Of a stretch of DNA of 64,000 nt, positions 50,006 to 60,500 are shown piece after piece; positions within the stretch are counted from its first letter, which is position 1; every line of letters starts with the position of its first letter. The translations under genes were made by a program, and so were the position numbers. The DNA comes from Heyndrickxia sporothermodurans (GTDB lineage Bacteria > Bacillota > Bacilli > Bacillales > Bacillaceae_C). The notes below the pieces were generated by a model that saw nothing but the letters and a program-made list of their open reading frames with translations, searched no databases and was not told where the DNA came from. The stretch is from positions 1,252,001-1,316,000 of the forward strand of contig CP066701.1 in assembly GCA_016756695.1 (NCBI GenBank), in the 5' to 3' direction.

Positions 50006-50060
50006 AAGTCCCCATTAGTAGTGCTGGTCTTTTCCAACCTATTGATGGGGACTTTTTATT
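50006..50060 (+). terminator. Terminator after the nonsense-mutated gene
   Basis: AAAGTCCCCAT and ATGGGGACTTT pair across a 30-nt loop and are followed by TTTATTTTTT. Confidence 0.6.
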
Positions 50061-50159
50061 TTTTCAATCACCTTTCTTTTCTCATAGCTTATCTGCACAA
50101 TATTGTGTGTTACCGGACTTGCAGAACGACATAGTATAGAGATTATGGAGGTGAAATTG

Positions 50160-50660
50160 TTGAAAAAACTCTTTTTTGTCCCTTTTTTTCTTTTTGCTAT
50201 CTTACTCACAGGCTGTTCTAATGACCCCGTACAAGATGACCTACTAAATTATATTAATAAAGAGATAGAGGTAGTAGCTGATTTGGAAAACAAGGCGGTT
50301 TCAAAATATGAAAGTGTAACAGGTGTCAATTATACAAATGATCAAACATTATACGATGCCTTATTGGATGAAATAATTCCTACCTACCAAGACTTCTTAA
50401 AGAAGTTGGAGGACATTAGCATTGAAACCGATGAAGTAAAAAAAATACATGAAAAGTATATTGATGCAGCCAATCTTCAATATGATGCATTTGTAAAAAT
50501 ACTAAATGCACTCCAAAAACAGGACATCACAATCATCGAGGAAGCGAACGGAATGCTTGCTGACGCCCGAAAAATGTTCCGCGACTATCAAGACGACATA
50601 AAAAAGTTAGCTAAAGAACATGAAGTCGAACTGAAAAAGAACAAAAAAAATGCTGCATAA
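50160..50660 (+). CDS. Putative lipoprotein with coiled-coil body
   Basis: The 166 aa start at the TTG at 50160 behind GGAGGTG. The signal peptide MKKLFFVPFFLFAILLTGC ends in lipobox LLTGC. The mature chain is helical and charged, ending in a Lys/Glu-rich tail (VELKKNKKNAA). It resembles small cell-wall-associated lipoproteins of Bacillus such as the YkyA type in layout, but I do not claim membership. Confidence 0.72.
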   Translation: MKKLFFVPFFLFAILLTGCSNDPVQDDLLNYINKEIEVVADLENKAVSKYESVTGVNYTNDQTLYDALLDEIIPTYQDFLKKLEDISIETDEVKKIHEKYIDAANLQYDAFVKILNALQKQDITIIEEANGMLADARKMFRDYQDDIKKLAKEHEVELKKNKKNAA

Positions 50661-50731
50661 ACATATTACTCCCACCACAACTTCCTATAAAAACCCAAAT
50701 TGTCCACCACCTGTGGAAACTGTCCATTTTC

Positions 50732-50744
50732 GGTGCCTGACACC
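50732..50744. repeat. GGTGCCTGACACC motif
   Basis: This palindrome-like 13-mer (GGTGCCTGACACC) is a motif frequently found in intergenic regions of Bacillus relatives. It sits in the 240-bp gap between the lipoprotein and swrC, which otherwise holds only a terminator. Confidence 0.4.
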
Positions 50745-50795
50745 AGTGTAAAGACACCTTGTAAAGGTACTTTGTAGCGACACCAAAGGTACACA

Positions 50796-50838
50796 AAGAG
50801 AGGCTAACCCCTTGTTCAAGATGGTTAGCCTCTCTTAA
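50796..50838. terminator. Terminator between the lipoprotein gene and swrC
   Basis: AAGAGAGGCTAACC and GGTTAGCCTCTCTT form a 14-bp stem with a loop of about 13 nt, between convergent genes. Confidence 0.75.
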
Positions 50839-50899
50839 AGTTTGTTATTAAAAAACGGTTGAATACCGCTTGGACAATGGATTTGTCACTTTGTTCTGA

Positions 50900-53800
50900 T
50901 TAGTTTTCTTCGATTTCTTTGCGGTTTTTCTTGAATAGCTTGGATAGTACTTCGTAGACGATTGGGACGACTACTAGTGTTAATAGTGTTGAGCTTATTA
51001 ATCCACCAATAACGGTAATCGCAAGGCCTTTGGAGATTAATCCGCCGCCGCCTTCACCAAGTGCTAATGGAATCAATGCACCTACTGTTGCAATGGCCGT
51101 CATTAGGATTGGACGTAGACGTGTTGCTCCTGCCTCTAATACGGCTTTACGCATTGTCATTCCGTCACGTTCCATACGTATAATTCGATCGACAAGAACG
51201 ATCGCATTCGTGACAACGATACCGATAAGCATAAGTAATCCCATCATAACCGGAACGGAAATTGTTTCGCCAGCAAGGAATAATCCGACAAACGAACCGA
51301 TTACAGCAAATGGTAACGAGAATAGAACCGCAAACGGTGCAACTCCTTCACGGAATGTAACAACAAGGATAAAATACACAATGGCAATAGCCGCTGCCAT
51401 CGCTACACCAAGTTGTGTAAAGGCATCTGCCATATCAGCCTGAACACCACCAACTTCAGAGCTGACACCTTTAGGTAAATCTAATTTATTGATATCTTTA
51501 TCTACCGCAGCGGTAACTTTTGATACGTCTTTACTTTTAATTTCGCCCGAAACCGTTGCATAATATTCACCTTTACTTCTTGAAAGTGTATTTAACGTCG
51601 TGCCTTTCTTCACTTTTACAAGGTCAGAAAGTGGCATTGCTTTCCCTAATGCCGTCGGTATTTTCTTGTCCAAAATATCATCGATTGATTCAGGTTGGGC
51701 TGATTGTTCTTGTTGAACGATTACATCCAATGAATCTCCGTCTTTCTCTACTGTCGTTAAAACATCTTTTGTTTTTTGCGGATTTAACATTCCAACAATC
51801 TGACCTGTCGTTAATCCATATTTCATCAAGTTGTCTTGTTCTACACGGAATTTATACTCCACATAGGCTTCTTCAGCACTTGAAGAAACATCTTTAAGAT
51901 CGTCATTTTTATTTAATAAGTTTTCTACTTTTGTGATCGTTTGGTTTAGTTTATTTAAATCTTCACTGTAGAAAGTATAGCTAACTTCATTCGATGACAT
52001 TGAAGATGCAGAGAAGTTTTAGCTTTTCCACGTACCTGGTTGATCAATATTCTTGACATAGTCCTCAATTTTTTCTTTCACTTTCGGGAAGTCTTTCATG
52101 TCCGGATCGAAAATCAAGTACATTAGACCACCACCTGAGCCACCGCCCATCATCGCTGCTTGTGTGTCGCCAGGCTCTGTAACAGATACTTGAACGATAT
52201 CAATATCGTCACGTTTTAACATTTTCTCTTCTACTTCTTTAATATGTTTTAATGTTTCGTCATGAAGCTCTCCTGCTTTCGGTGTGTATGTTAAATACAT
52301 GACTTTTTCTTCTTCACTACCTAGAAAACTAAAGCCGATCAGTGGCGTCAATGCCAAGCTGCCAGCTAATAACACAATGGCAATGATGGAAGAAATCCAT
52401 TTATGGTTGAGTGTTTTTTCCAAGAAACCTTTATACCAATTAGCAAGCTTGCCGGCTTCTTTATGACTCTTTTCCGTTCGTTCCCCATATAACTTTTTCT
52501 TAAATAAGAAATGAGATAGAGCGGGAACAATGGTAATCGCCACAAGTAATGAAGCACCTAGAGCAAAGGCCATTGTTAAGGCAAATGGCATAAACAACTC
52601 GCCAACCATGCCGCTAACAAAAACTAATGGGGCAAATACAGCAACCGTAACTAATGTAGATGACATAATTGGTTTAAACATTTCAATCGTCGCTTCCCGT
52701 ACAAGAGCACGGCCTGTTAATTTTTCGTCCTTCAAATGCAAGCGACGATAGATGTTTTCTACCACGACAATCGAGTCATCGATCACCCTACCGATGGCAA
52801 CCGTAACTGCTCCAAGGGTCATAATATTTAAGGTGATATCCATCCAGTTCAATAGCAAAAATGCCATAAAGATAGAAACTGGGATCGAAATGATCGAAAT
52901 AAGCGTCGATTTGAAATCACGTAGAAAAAGAAGAATGATCAATACAGCAATTAAACCGCCAAAAATCGCCTTTTCAACCATCGTTGAGACTGAATCTTCT
53001 ATCGGCTTACCTTGGTCAAGAGTGATATCGATTGCAAGGCCATCGTATTTTTTCTTCTCGTCTTTTATAAGATCTTTCACCTTGTTGACTACATCGACTG
53101 TATTAGCTTGTTGATCTTTAACAATTTGAATCGTAATTGCGTCTTTACCATTTGTGCGGGAAACAGATTCAACTTTTCCAACCTTTTTAATGGTCGCAAT
53201 ATCCTTAAGCTTCACAAATGGGGATGGATTCGTTGCAGATGGTGTAACAGGAATCAACATATTTTGTAATTCCTTCACAGTCATGAACTTACCATCTATC
53301 GCAACAGCCTGTTCACCTTCTTTAAATTCATAAAGCCCTAATGAAACAGACATGTTGCTTGCTTGAATAATTTCTTTCACCTTATCAGGCGTTAAACCTA
53401 ATTTATCCATTTTATCTTTTTTGTAAGTAAGATCGACTTCCTCAATATGCTGCCCGGTAGTCGTTGCAGATGCTACGCCATCAAGCTTTTGAATCTTTGG
53501 AAGAAGGGCATCTTCAACGGTTGACGTTAATTCAACAATATCTTCTTTTGAACTACTTACACTAAGAGCCACGACCGGCATCATATTCATACTAATCGCG
53601 GATGTTTTTGGTTTTTCCGCGCCTTCCGGTAATTCAAGTGAATCTAAGACAGATTTTAACTCTCGTTTTACTTCATCCATATCAATACCATATTCATATT
53701 CCACTTGAATGCTTGCCATATTTGAATACGAATTGGAGTAAACGGATTTGACATGGTCAAGTCCCTCAACTGCTTGTTCAATCGGCATGGAAACATCATT

Positions 53801-53983
53801 CATTACCTTTTCAGGTGTTGCGCCAGGGTAGACATCTGATACCATCAAGTATGGAATTGAAATATCCGGAATTGTTTCCATTTTCATTCTTGTGCCTGAG
53901 TAAATTCCCGAAACAGTAATAATGATGGTTAATAACCAAACCGCAAGTTTATTCCCCAAAACAAAATTAACTAATCCTTTCAC
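50900..53983 (-). pseudogene. swrC: RND efflux transporter swrC (yerP) with an in-frame TAA
   Basis: Two reading frames (53983-52019 and 52000-50900) lie in the same phase and together encode a complete, roughly 1026-residue HAE1-type RND pump of the inner membrane. SwrC in B. subtilis exports surfactin and other amphiphiles. Motifs include the proton-relay pair in AIGRVIDDSIVVVENIYRR (first part) and the matching second half with GIVVTNAIVLVDRI. The only lesion is TAA at 52021-52019 in ...GTWKS*NFSASSMSSNEV.... The start I prefer is GTG at 53983 (AAGGTAGG upstream), giving MKGLVNFVLGNKLAVW. A functional pump needs suppression or reversion. Confidence 0.88.
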
Positions 53984-54031
53984 CTTTACACCTACCTTAT
54001 TTGACATGTTTAACTCAATTACTTATACTAA

Positions 54032-54045
54032 TGACCGATTAGTCA
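54032..54045. promoter_or_regulatory. TetR (YerO) operator between swrC and yerO
   Basis: TGACCGATTAGTCA is an inverted repeat (TGAC-N6-GTCA) of the type bound by QacR/TetR-like repressors. It lies in the 98-bp divergent region, placed to control both genes. Confidence 0.6.
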
Positions 54046-54081
54046 ATTGTCAATTCAAGACCCTAGGAGTGAGCAAATAAA

Positions 54082-54915
54082 ATGCAAAAAAAACAACTAA
54101 TTATGGAAAAAGCGTTAGAATTATTTGCTGAGCAAGGATTCGAGGCAACTTCTGTACAACAAATCACCGATCATTGCGGGATCTCGAAGGGTGCTTTCTA
54201 CTTGTCCTTCAAATCAAAAGATGAATTGATTTTGTCTATAATCGACCACTTTATGATGGAAATAACGGCTGATATTGACTACTTAGTCAAAAGCTCAATT
54301 AGCAATGATAAACTTTTATATACATTTTATTACTCTATTTTTCACGCTTTTCATGAGAAATCCGATTTTGCAAAAGTCATGTTAAAAGAACAATTACATT
54401 CGCTCAACCAGGAGTTAATTTCCAAATTGCATTATTATGATCAAATACTCGATCAAGCAATTCTATATATGATTGAGCGTCTGTATGGGAATAGTGGCGC
54501 TGCAATTAAATATGATCTTATGTATTGTATTCGAGGCTTTATGGGGACCTATTCTCATTTATTTTTCTTTTATAACTTTACCGTTGATCTGGAAGCACTA
54601 TCAAGGTCTCTCGAGGAGAAAACGAATCTCCTGGCCAAACATACAACCATTCCCTTTATTTCTGAGGAATTGGCAGAGTTATGTAAAATAGCAATTCCAG
54701 AAGAATTAACAAAAGAAAAAATGATTAAGAGTATTAACCAAAAGATAATGGAACTAGAGGAATCTATAGAAAAGGAGTCCCTAGTCCTCTTAAAAGAGCA
54801 TCTAATAAAACCCGTTTATAGCCCTGCCATCGTCAAAGGATTATTAGAAAATATTCGAAATCATCCTCAATGCAAATGGCTTTCCTATTTATTTAGTCAA
54901 TATTTCGGGACTTAA
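54082..54915 (+). CDS. yerO: TetR family regulator YerO (swrC repressor)
   Basis: The 277-aa protein is long for a TetR member but matches the size class of B. subtilis YerO, which is next to yerP/swrC there. The N-terminal helix-turn-helix (KALELFAEQGFEATSVQQITDH, CGISKGAFYLSFKSKDEL) is intact. The gene is divergent from swrC with an operator-like palindrome between, so repression of the pump is likely. Its target is now a pseudogene, yet the regulator has no visible damage. Confidence 0.85.
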   Translation: MQKKQLIMEKALELFAEQGFEATSVQQITDHCGISKGAFYLSFKSKDELILSIIDHFMMEITADIDYLVKSSISNDKLLYTFYYSIFHAFHEKSDFAKVMLKEQLHSLNQELISKLHYYDQILDQAILYMIERLYGNSGAAIKYDLMYCIRGFMGTYSHLFFFYNFTVDLEALSRSLEEKTNLLAKHTTIPFISEELAELCKIAIPEELTKEKMIKSINQKIMELEESIEKESLVLLKEHLIKPVYSPAIVKGLLENIRNHPQCKWLSYLFSQYFGT

Positions 54916-54942
54916 GACCAGACCCTTTGTCAGATCCACCAA

Positions 54943-54972
54943 AAACAGCAGGAAGTTACACTCCCTGCTGTT
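54943..54972. terminator. Terminator overlapping the end of the ABC exporter gene
   Basis: ACAGCAGG and CCTGCTGT pair around the TTA stop codon of the exporter gene; on the minus strand TTTTTGG follows. Confidence 0.65.
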
Positions 54973-56680
54973 CGTATTGGACTTGGTGTAGTTTCGCGAA
55001 GATGCCGCCTTTTTGGATGAGTTCGTTGTGTGTTCCTTCTTCGGCAATGCCATCCTCGGTAACAACGATGATTCTGTCGGCGCTTTGAATAGTTGCTAGA
55101 CGATGGGCAATGATTAAGGTAGTTCGGTTCATTGCTAATTCATTTAACGCTTGTTGGATGATCCGTTCCGTTTCAGTATCAAGTGCCGATGTTGCTTCAT
55201 CCAAAATTAAAATGGGCGGGTTTTTCAAAAACATGCGCGCAATCGCAATTCGTTGCTTTTGTCCACCGGAAAGCTTCAGTCCTCGCTCGCCAATTTGCGT
55301 TTCATATCCAAATGGCAGAGAATGAATAAACTCCTCTAAATGCGCACGTCTTGTGGCTTCTACGATTTCTTCTTCTGTCGCATCTAATTTTCCATAGGCA
55401 ATGTTTTCACGCAACGTTCCAGTAAAGAGAAAAACATCTTGTTGAACAATCCCAATTTGTGATCTCAATGATTGTTTTGTCATCTCACGTATATCGATTC
55501 CGTCAATTAAAATTCTTCCTTCGTTCACATCATAAAATCTCGGAATTAGCGAGCAAATGGTCGTTTTCCCTGCACCAGATGGGCCAACAAAAGCAATCGT
55601 CTCCCCTGCTTGAATTGATAAATCAATACTTTCCAGCACAGGCTTATGTTCATCATAACTAAAGGAAACATTCTCAAACTCAATATCCCCGTGAAGATAA
55701 GAAATTTCAGTTGCACCCTTTTGATCCACGACTTCCGGTTCTTGATCAATCATCTCAATAAACCGTTTAAAACCAGCCATTCCTTTCGGATAAAGCTCCA
55801 TAATCGCACTGATTTTATCCACAGGTTTAAAAAGCACGTTTACATATAGGATAAAAGAAACGAGCTCCCCATATGATAAATGATTATTGAAGCTTAACCA
55901 TGCGCCATAGATCAATACTGCTAAAATAATGAATCGAGTCATCATATAGATCCCCGAATTACTAAACGACATCACTTTGTAACCGCTAAGCTTCGCCTTT
56001 CTAAAACGACGATTATTTTTTGTGAATCTAGTAATTTCATAGTTTTCATTTGTAAAAGATTGAACAACACGTACCCCGGAAACACTATCTTCCACACGGG
56101 CATTGACGTCTGCTATATCACTATACATTTGCTTCCATGCTTTATTCATTTTTATATTACAAACCGCAATTAACCAAATTAAAAAAGGAACAATAATAAT
56201 TGTTACTAAGGCTAGTTGAACATTAATCGTTAACATTATCCAAAATGCGCCAACAAAGGTCATAACAGCAATAAACATATCTTCCGGCCCGTGGTGGGCA
56301 AGTTCTCCTATATCAAACAAATCATTCGTAATCCGGCTCATAATATGCCCTGTTTTCGTATTATCAAAAAAGCGAAACGATTGCTTTTGGACATGCTGAA
56401 ATAACTGCTGCCTCATATCTGTTTCAATATTGATTCCGAGCTTATGCCCCCAATAATTGACTATATATTGCAAAAACGTACTCATAACATAAAGTGCAAG
56501 CAACCCGCAGCCCACTGACACAATCGTAGACCAATTTCCATCCGGTAAAAGGCTATCGATAAACCATTGCACAGCAAGCGGAAATCCTAATTCTAATATC
56601 GCAACAACGACCGCACTGAAAAAATCAACCATGAATAATTTCTTATGCGGTTTATAATATGAAAAAAACCTGCGTATCAT
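54956..56680 (-). CDS. ABC exporter half transporter (YgaD/MsbA-like)
   Basis: The 574-aa half transporter has six helices (about 1-320) followed by an ATPase domain with Walker A GPSGAGKTT (about 367-375), signature [12 protein letters not shown] and Walker B LILDEATSALD with the normal catalytic Glu. It has no partner gene nearby, so a homodimer is expected. It resembles B. subtilis YgaD. The exported compound is unknown. Confidence 0.88.
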   Translation of the reverse strand: MIRRFFSYYKPHKKLFMVDFFSAVVVAILELGFPLAVQWFIDSLLPDGNWSTIVSVGCGLLALYVMSTFLQYIVNYWGHKLGINIETDMRQQLFQHVQKQSFRFFDNTKTGHIMSRITNDLFDIGELAHHGPEDMFIAVMTFVGAFWIMLTINVQLALVTIIIVPFLIWLIAVCNIKMNKAWKQMYSDIADVNARVEDSVSGVRVVQSFTNENYEITRFTKNNRRFRKAKLSGYKVMSFSNSGIYMMTRFIILAVLIYGAWLSFNNHLSYGELVSFILYVNVLFKPVDKISAIMELYPKGMAGFKRFIEMIDQEPEVVDQKGATEISYLHGDIEFENVSFSYDEHKPVLESIDLSIQAGETIAFVGPSGAGKTTICSLIPRFYDVNEGRILIDGIDIREMTKQSLRSQIGIVQQDVFLFTGTLRENIAYGKLDATEEEIVEATRRAHLEEFIHSLPFGYETQIGERGLKLSGGQKQRIAIARMFLKNPPILILDEATSALDTETERIIQQALNELAMNRTTLIIAHRLATIQSADRIIVVTEDGIAEEGTHNELIQKGGIFAKLHQVQYEQQGV

Positions 56681-56848
56681 GATGCATCCCCCATCAATTT
56701 CTATTCATCTTTAGCGATTATAAATTTTATCATGAATGGAAGCAATCAATTGTACATAATTATTATAATTTTTATTCTAATCGATGATTCGGATATGTAA
56801 TACTCCCTATTGAACAACTGAATATTTATTATAAGTACAATAAATACA

Positions 56849-56876
56849 AATAGCGGGTACGTGCACCCGCTATTCC
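56849..56876 (-). terminator. Terminator of the puc operon
   Basis: AATAGCGGGT and ACCCGCTATT form a perfect 10-bp stem with a 6-nt loop. It overlaps the end of pucE and is followed on the minus strand by TTGTATTTATTG. Confidence 0.7.
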
Positions 56877-57340
56877 GAGGATTTCTTCATTCCCAACACC
56901 GACTTGACCGCCTGTTCAATTTCCTGATACCCTGTGCATCGGCAAATATTCGATTCAAGCCATTCTTGAATAACTTCATTTGATGCATCTGGGTGTTTCT
57001 GAATGAGAGAATGGCAATTCATAATAAATCCCGGCGTACAGTAACCACACTGAAATGCAAACGTTTCAACGAATGCTTCTTGAATAGGTGCTCCTCCTAG
57101 TCCTTCTATCGTAGTAATCTGTTTATCGACTGCTTCAACCCCTAACATAAGGCAGGATTTCATCGGCCATCCATCGATATTTACAGTACAGGCACCGCAA
57201 TCCCCATTTAAACATCCAGGCTTTGCCCCAGTTAACCCAAGCGTATTTCGTAGTACATTAAGCAAGGTTTCTGCTGGCCTTATATTTACCGTCCTTTGCT
57301 CCCCATTTACATGTAATATAACGGAAACTAAAGTAGACAT
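56870..57340 (-). CDS. pucE: Xanthine dehydrogenase [2Fe-2S] subunit PucE
   Basis: The 156-aa iron-sulfur subunit passes electrons from the molybdenum centre to FAD. Two clusters are visible: the plant-ferredoxin type CLNGDCGAC (about 43-51, with a further Cys near 63) and the alpha-helical type CGYC (about 98-101) with CRCTG (about 133-137). It is the last gene of the puc operon, 9 bp after pucC. Confidence 0.93.
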   Translation of the reverse strand: MSTLVSVILHVNGEQRTVNIRPAETLLNVLRNTLGLTGAKPGCLNGDCGACTVNIDGWPMKSCLMLGVEAVDKQITTIEGLGGAPIQEAFVETFAFQCGYCTPGFIMNCHSLIQKHPDASNEVIQEWLESNICRCTGYQEIEQAVKSVLGMKKSSE

Positions 57341-57349
57341 AACTAAACC

Positions 57350-58183
57350 TCACTCCTTCTCCAATTCTACCAAAATATCAATCAATGTATTTTTTAAAAC
57401 GAAGAGTCGATACTCTGAAGAACCCTCTACATCATTTAAGACCGAAGAAGGAAGCTTTCCTATTGCTTGATTGACCCTTACTTCCAAAGAAAGTTGATTA
57501 TTATTTAGAAACTCCTCCATTTCAAAAGCACGAAACGGGAAAGAGCATAGGCCACTTATAGCTACTCTTATCTTATTTTCCACCTTTAATGCCGCAACAG
57601 TAATAAGAGGGTAACCGGTATTCCATTGTTTCCGTTTTTTCACCGTCATGTATGGTGCACTAATCAACTTTTGATCGGTACTAACTTGGAGGAGAAATGA
57701 CCCTTCATTCAAACAGAGACACTCCTTAAAAACTTCATGAATCGGATAAAATTTAATGCCATTATACTCAGCAACTACTATTAGACTATCAGCTAATAAA
57801 AAGGGCAGTACCGCTTCTCGATAAAAGATTTGGGCACAAATATTTCCGCCTACTGTAATTTTCGTACGAGCCGTATGATCGGCAATTTCACTTATTGTTT
57901 TAGCTAATAGTGGAAAGGGATTCGTTTCTTCGATTTGTACAAGCGAAAGACCTCCACCAATGATTAGGCGATCTTCACTAGCATATACGACGTTATATTC
58001 GGGGATTTTTTTCAAATCAATGACAGCATCTGTATACACTTTGTTTAATCTTCCAAGAGTGATGATTTCCGTTCCGCCTGAAAAAAACTTCGGCTTTCTC
58101 CCATCGAGCCTCAGTGATTGGTACAAAGATGTTGCTTGTTCAATGGTTGACGGTTGATAATAATCAAAATCATAGGGAATCAC
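57350..58183 (-). CDS. pucC: Xanthine dehydrogenase FAD subunit PucC
   Basis: The 277-aa subunit of the CoxM/XdhB type binds FAD. FFSGGTEIITLGRL (about 38-51) and TKITVGGNICAQIF (about 107-120) are the two nucleotide-binding loops of this PCMH-type flavin domain. It overlaps pucD by 14 bp. The CO dehydrogenase-like AGGT becomes SGGT, which is common in the XDH branch. Confidence 0.9.
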   Translation of the reverse strand: MIPYDFDYYQPSTIEQATSLYQSLRLDGRKPKFFSGGTEIITLGRLNKVYTDAVIDLKKIPEYNVVYASEDRLIIGGGLSLVQIEETNPFPLLAKTISEIADHTARTKITVGGNICAQIFYREAVLPFLLADSLIVVAEYNGIKFYPIHEVFKECLCLNEGSFLLQVSTDQKLISAPYMTVKKRKQWNTGYPLITVAALKVENKIRVAISGLCSFPFRAFEMEEFLNNNQLSLEVRVNQAIGKLPSSVLNDVEGSSEYRLFVLKNTLIDILVELEKE

Positions 58184-60500
58184 GTATGGTGCCCTCCTTT
58201 GTCCTCCATATCAGCTCCGGAATAAGGGGGAGGTGATGCAGCGATACTCCTGCCGCCTTCGATAAACTGTTCCCTAATGCAGCAGGCATTCCTAATATTC
58301 CGTGTTCCCCAACACCTCGTAAACCGTACGGAGCATCTAACATAGGGGTTTCGATAAAATCTACTAAATACTCGGGATTCTCCCCATAATGAATTGGACG
58401 ATAGGTTCGTAGTTGAGGATTTAGGATTCTCCCCAACCCATCAAAAATAAATGTTTCTCTCCCCCCAAAAGCAAGCCCCATACTCATCGCTCCCATCACT
58501 TGCCCTCTTGCAGTCTTTTCATTTAAAACCCTTCCAATATCCACAACTGTACTTGCTCGTATAATTTTATAAGTATAATCCCTTCGGTCAAATTCTACCT
58601 CCACGACCGAAGCACAAACCGTCCATTCAGGACCGGGCTTCCCTGCACCTGTCTCGCGGTCAATATTTGTTAATCTTCGCAAAATATAATTTCCCCTACC
58701 GATAATTTGCCCCCCAATTGAGTTGCCATTTGGGTACATGTAGCCATAAACGATTTCAGGAAAATCAAGTCCAACGTTCGGATCATCTCTTAAAAATACA
58801 CGCGAATTTGCCACTACTAAATCCTCTTGCGATACGCGTAAAACACATGAGGCAACCTCTTTTAACTGTCGTTCCACATCATCTGCAGCTTCCAGCAGTG
58901 CTCTTCCTGCCAGAAAAGTTCCTCGGCTTGCTACCGTTTTCCAATGTTCAGGCGTTGTTTGTGTATTCACTTCCATTCGAACATGAATCTTATTCACATC
59001 CATTTGTAAACGCTCGGCAAGCATTTGTGCAAGAACGGTTTTTGTTCCTGTACCAATTTCAATGACTCCCGACATTAAATTAATGCTTCCATCAGTATTA
59101 AACGTCAATATCACACCCGAGCTTGAATTAAGGTCAATGGTTGACGTTTTCCACCCACAGCTAGCCCCTTTTACACGGACAATTCGATCATTTACTTCTG
59201 TTATTTGACCTTCATCCCAATTCGCCAATTCCTTTACTCGATCAATGCATTTTCGTAAATCACCGACCATACTTTGATTAAGTACGACTTGCGTTGGAGT
59301 TGTTTGTCCGGGGAGAATTGCATTTTGGTAACGTAGATCGAATGGATCCATTTGCAATTTTTCTGCTAAAAGATCCATCGTTCGTTCGAATGCAAATAAA
59401 AGCTCAGAGTGACTGAACCCGCGAAACGGTGCTGCATAAGGATGATTCGTATACATACAGTACGAATTACACCATATATTTTCAATGTAATAAGGCCCTG
59501 TGCAGTCAACAGCTGCTGCTCTACTAAGATCAATAGATTTATCTGAGTAGGCACCTCCATCAAATAAAAAAGTGATTTCGGCTGCCTTTAATATTCCCTC
59601 CTTTGTACATCCTAATTTAATCGTTGCATCAAGTCCGATATGACATGGTGCGGAAAGCATATCCTCTTCTCTTGAATAGGCGAGTTTAACAGGACGCCCG
59701 CCAACGGCTTTTGAGGCAAGATAAGCAAGAATCTCCGTTTGTACAGACGCCTTGCCACCATATGCCCCACCTACAAGTGGTGTGTTAACAATAATCTTCC
59801 CGACATCTTCCCCAAAATAGTGGCTAATTAGCCTCTTTACCATAAAAGGTGCTTGGGAGGTCGTTGAAATGAGGATGGTTCCATCAGGTTTTATTTCTGC
59901 AGTCGAGCATCGCGTTTCCATTGCAGCATGATCCGAAGGTTTAAAGGAAAAACTTGCCTCGACTGTTACATCGCTCTCATTCCATCCTTGTTCGATTCTG
60001 CCTTTGCGAATTTTTTGTAAACTGGCTATATTCGTTCCTGGAACCGGATAAACTGAAGGGATCTTTTCGTATTTACCTAGGTTTTCGTGTATGATTGGAG
60101 CGTTTTCACTGAATGCTTCAGATGGTGAATTGACAACTGGTAGGGGTTCATATTGAATTTTAATTAGGTTCGCGGCCTTTTTAGCGAGGAATAGAGTATC
60201 TGCGACAACTAATGCGACAACTTCTCCATGGTAGCGAACCTTATCAACTGCTATCGGTGGACGGTCGCGCATTTCCTCTCCGGTTAAAGGAAATCTTTCA
60301 CCAGCAATGACGGCCCTCACACCAGTCATCTTCTGAGCTTCTTCCGTATCGATTGATTTAATGATCGCATGACCTAATGGACTAATTACAGTAGCCGCAT
60401 GTAACATGCCCTGTGTTGTGAAATCATTTATATATTTTGCATTACCTGTCACTTTATCAAATGCATCCTTACGTATGATACTTTTTCCTATTATATTCAA
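58170..60500 (-). CDS. pucD: Xanthine dehydrogenase molybdenum-binding subunit PucD
   Basis: The large catalytic subunit (776 aa) oxidises hypoxanthine and xanthine to urate. It has the molybdopterin-protein contacts QAPFMVKRLISHYFG (about 216-230), GGAYGGKASVQTE (about 245-257), the AAPFRGFSHSE loop and the C-terminal catalytic Glu in LRGVGEHGI (GVGE, about 744-747). It overlaps pucB by 4 bp. The cofactor may be completed by PucB and inserted with PucA. The gene order D-C-E differs from B. subtilis C-D-E. Confidence 0.93.
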   Translation of the reverse strand: MNIIGKSIIRKDAFDKVTGNAKYINDFTTQGMLHAATVISPLGHAIIKSIDTEEAQKMTGVRAVIAGERFPLTGEEMRDRPPIAVDKVRYHGEVVALVVADTLFLAKKAANLIKIQYEPLPVVNSPSEAFSENAPIIHENLGKYEKIPSVYPVPGTNIASLQKIRKGRIEQGWNESDVTVEASFSFKPSDHAAMETRCSTAEIKPDGTILISTTSQAPFMVKRLISHYFGEDVGKIIVNTPLVGGAYGGKASVQTEILAYLASKAVGGRPVKLAYSREEDMLSAPCHIGLDATIKLGCTKEGILKAAEITFLFDGGAYSDKSIDLSRAAAVDCTGPYYIENIWCNSYCMYTNHPYAAPFRGFSHSELLFAFERTMDLLAEKLQMDPFDLRYQNAILPGQTTPTQVVLNQSMVGDLRKCIDRVKELANWDEGQITEVNDRIVRVKGASCGWKTSTIDLNSSSGVILTFNTDGSINLMSGVIEIGTGTKTVLAQMLAERLQMDVNKIHVRMEVNTQTTPEHWKTVASRGTFLAGRALLEAADDVERQLKEVASCVLRVSQEDLVVANSRVFLRDDPNVGLDFPEIVYGYMYPNGNSIGGQIIGRGNYILRRLTNIDRETGAGKPGPEWTVCASVVEVEFDRRDYTYKIIRASTVVDIGRVLNEKTARGQVMGAMSMGLAFGGRETFIFDGLGRILNPQLRTYRPIHYGENPEYLVDFIETPMLDAPYGLRGVGEHGILGMPAALGNSLSKAAGVSLHHLPLIPELIWRTKEGTIRDSL

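Noticed and set aside
50900-52000. Separate 366-aa RND protein
   Set aside because: It is in phase with the upstream ORF and is plainly the C-terminal part of swrC after a single TAA; no ribosome site lies before its first ATG.
51030-53269. Several plus-strand ORFs opposite swrC
   Set aside because: They are antisense shadows of a well-supported RND gene, without ribosome sites or domains.
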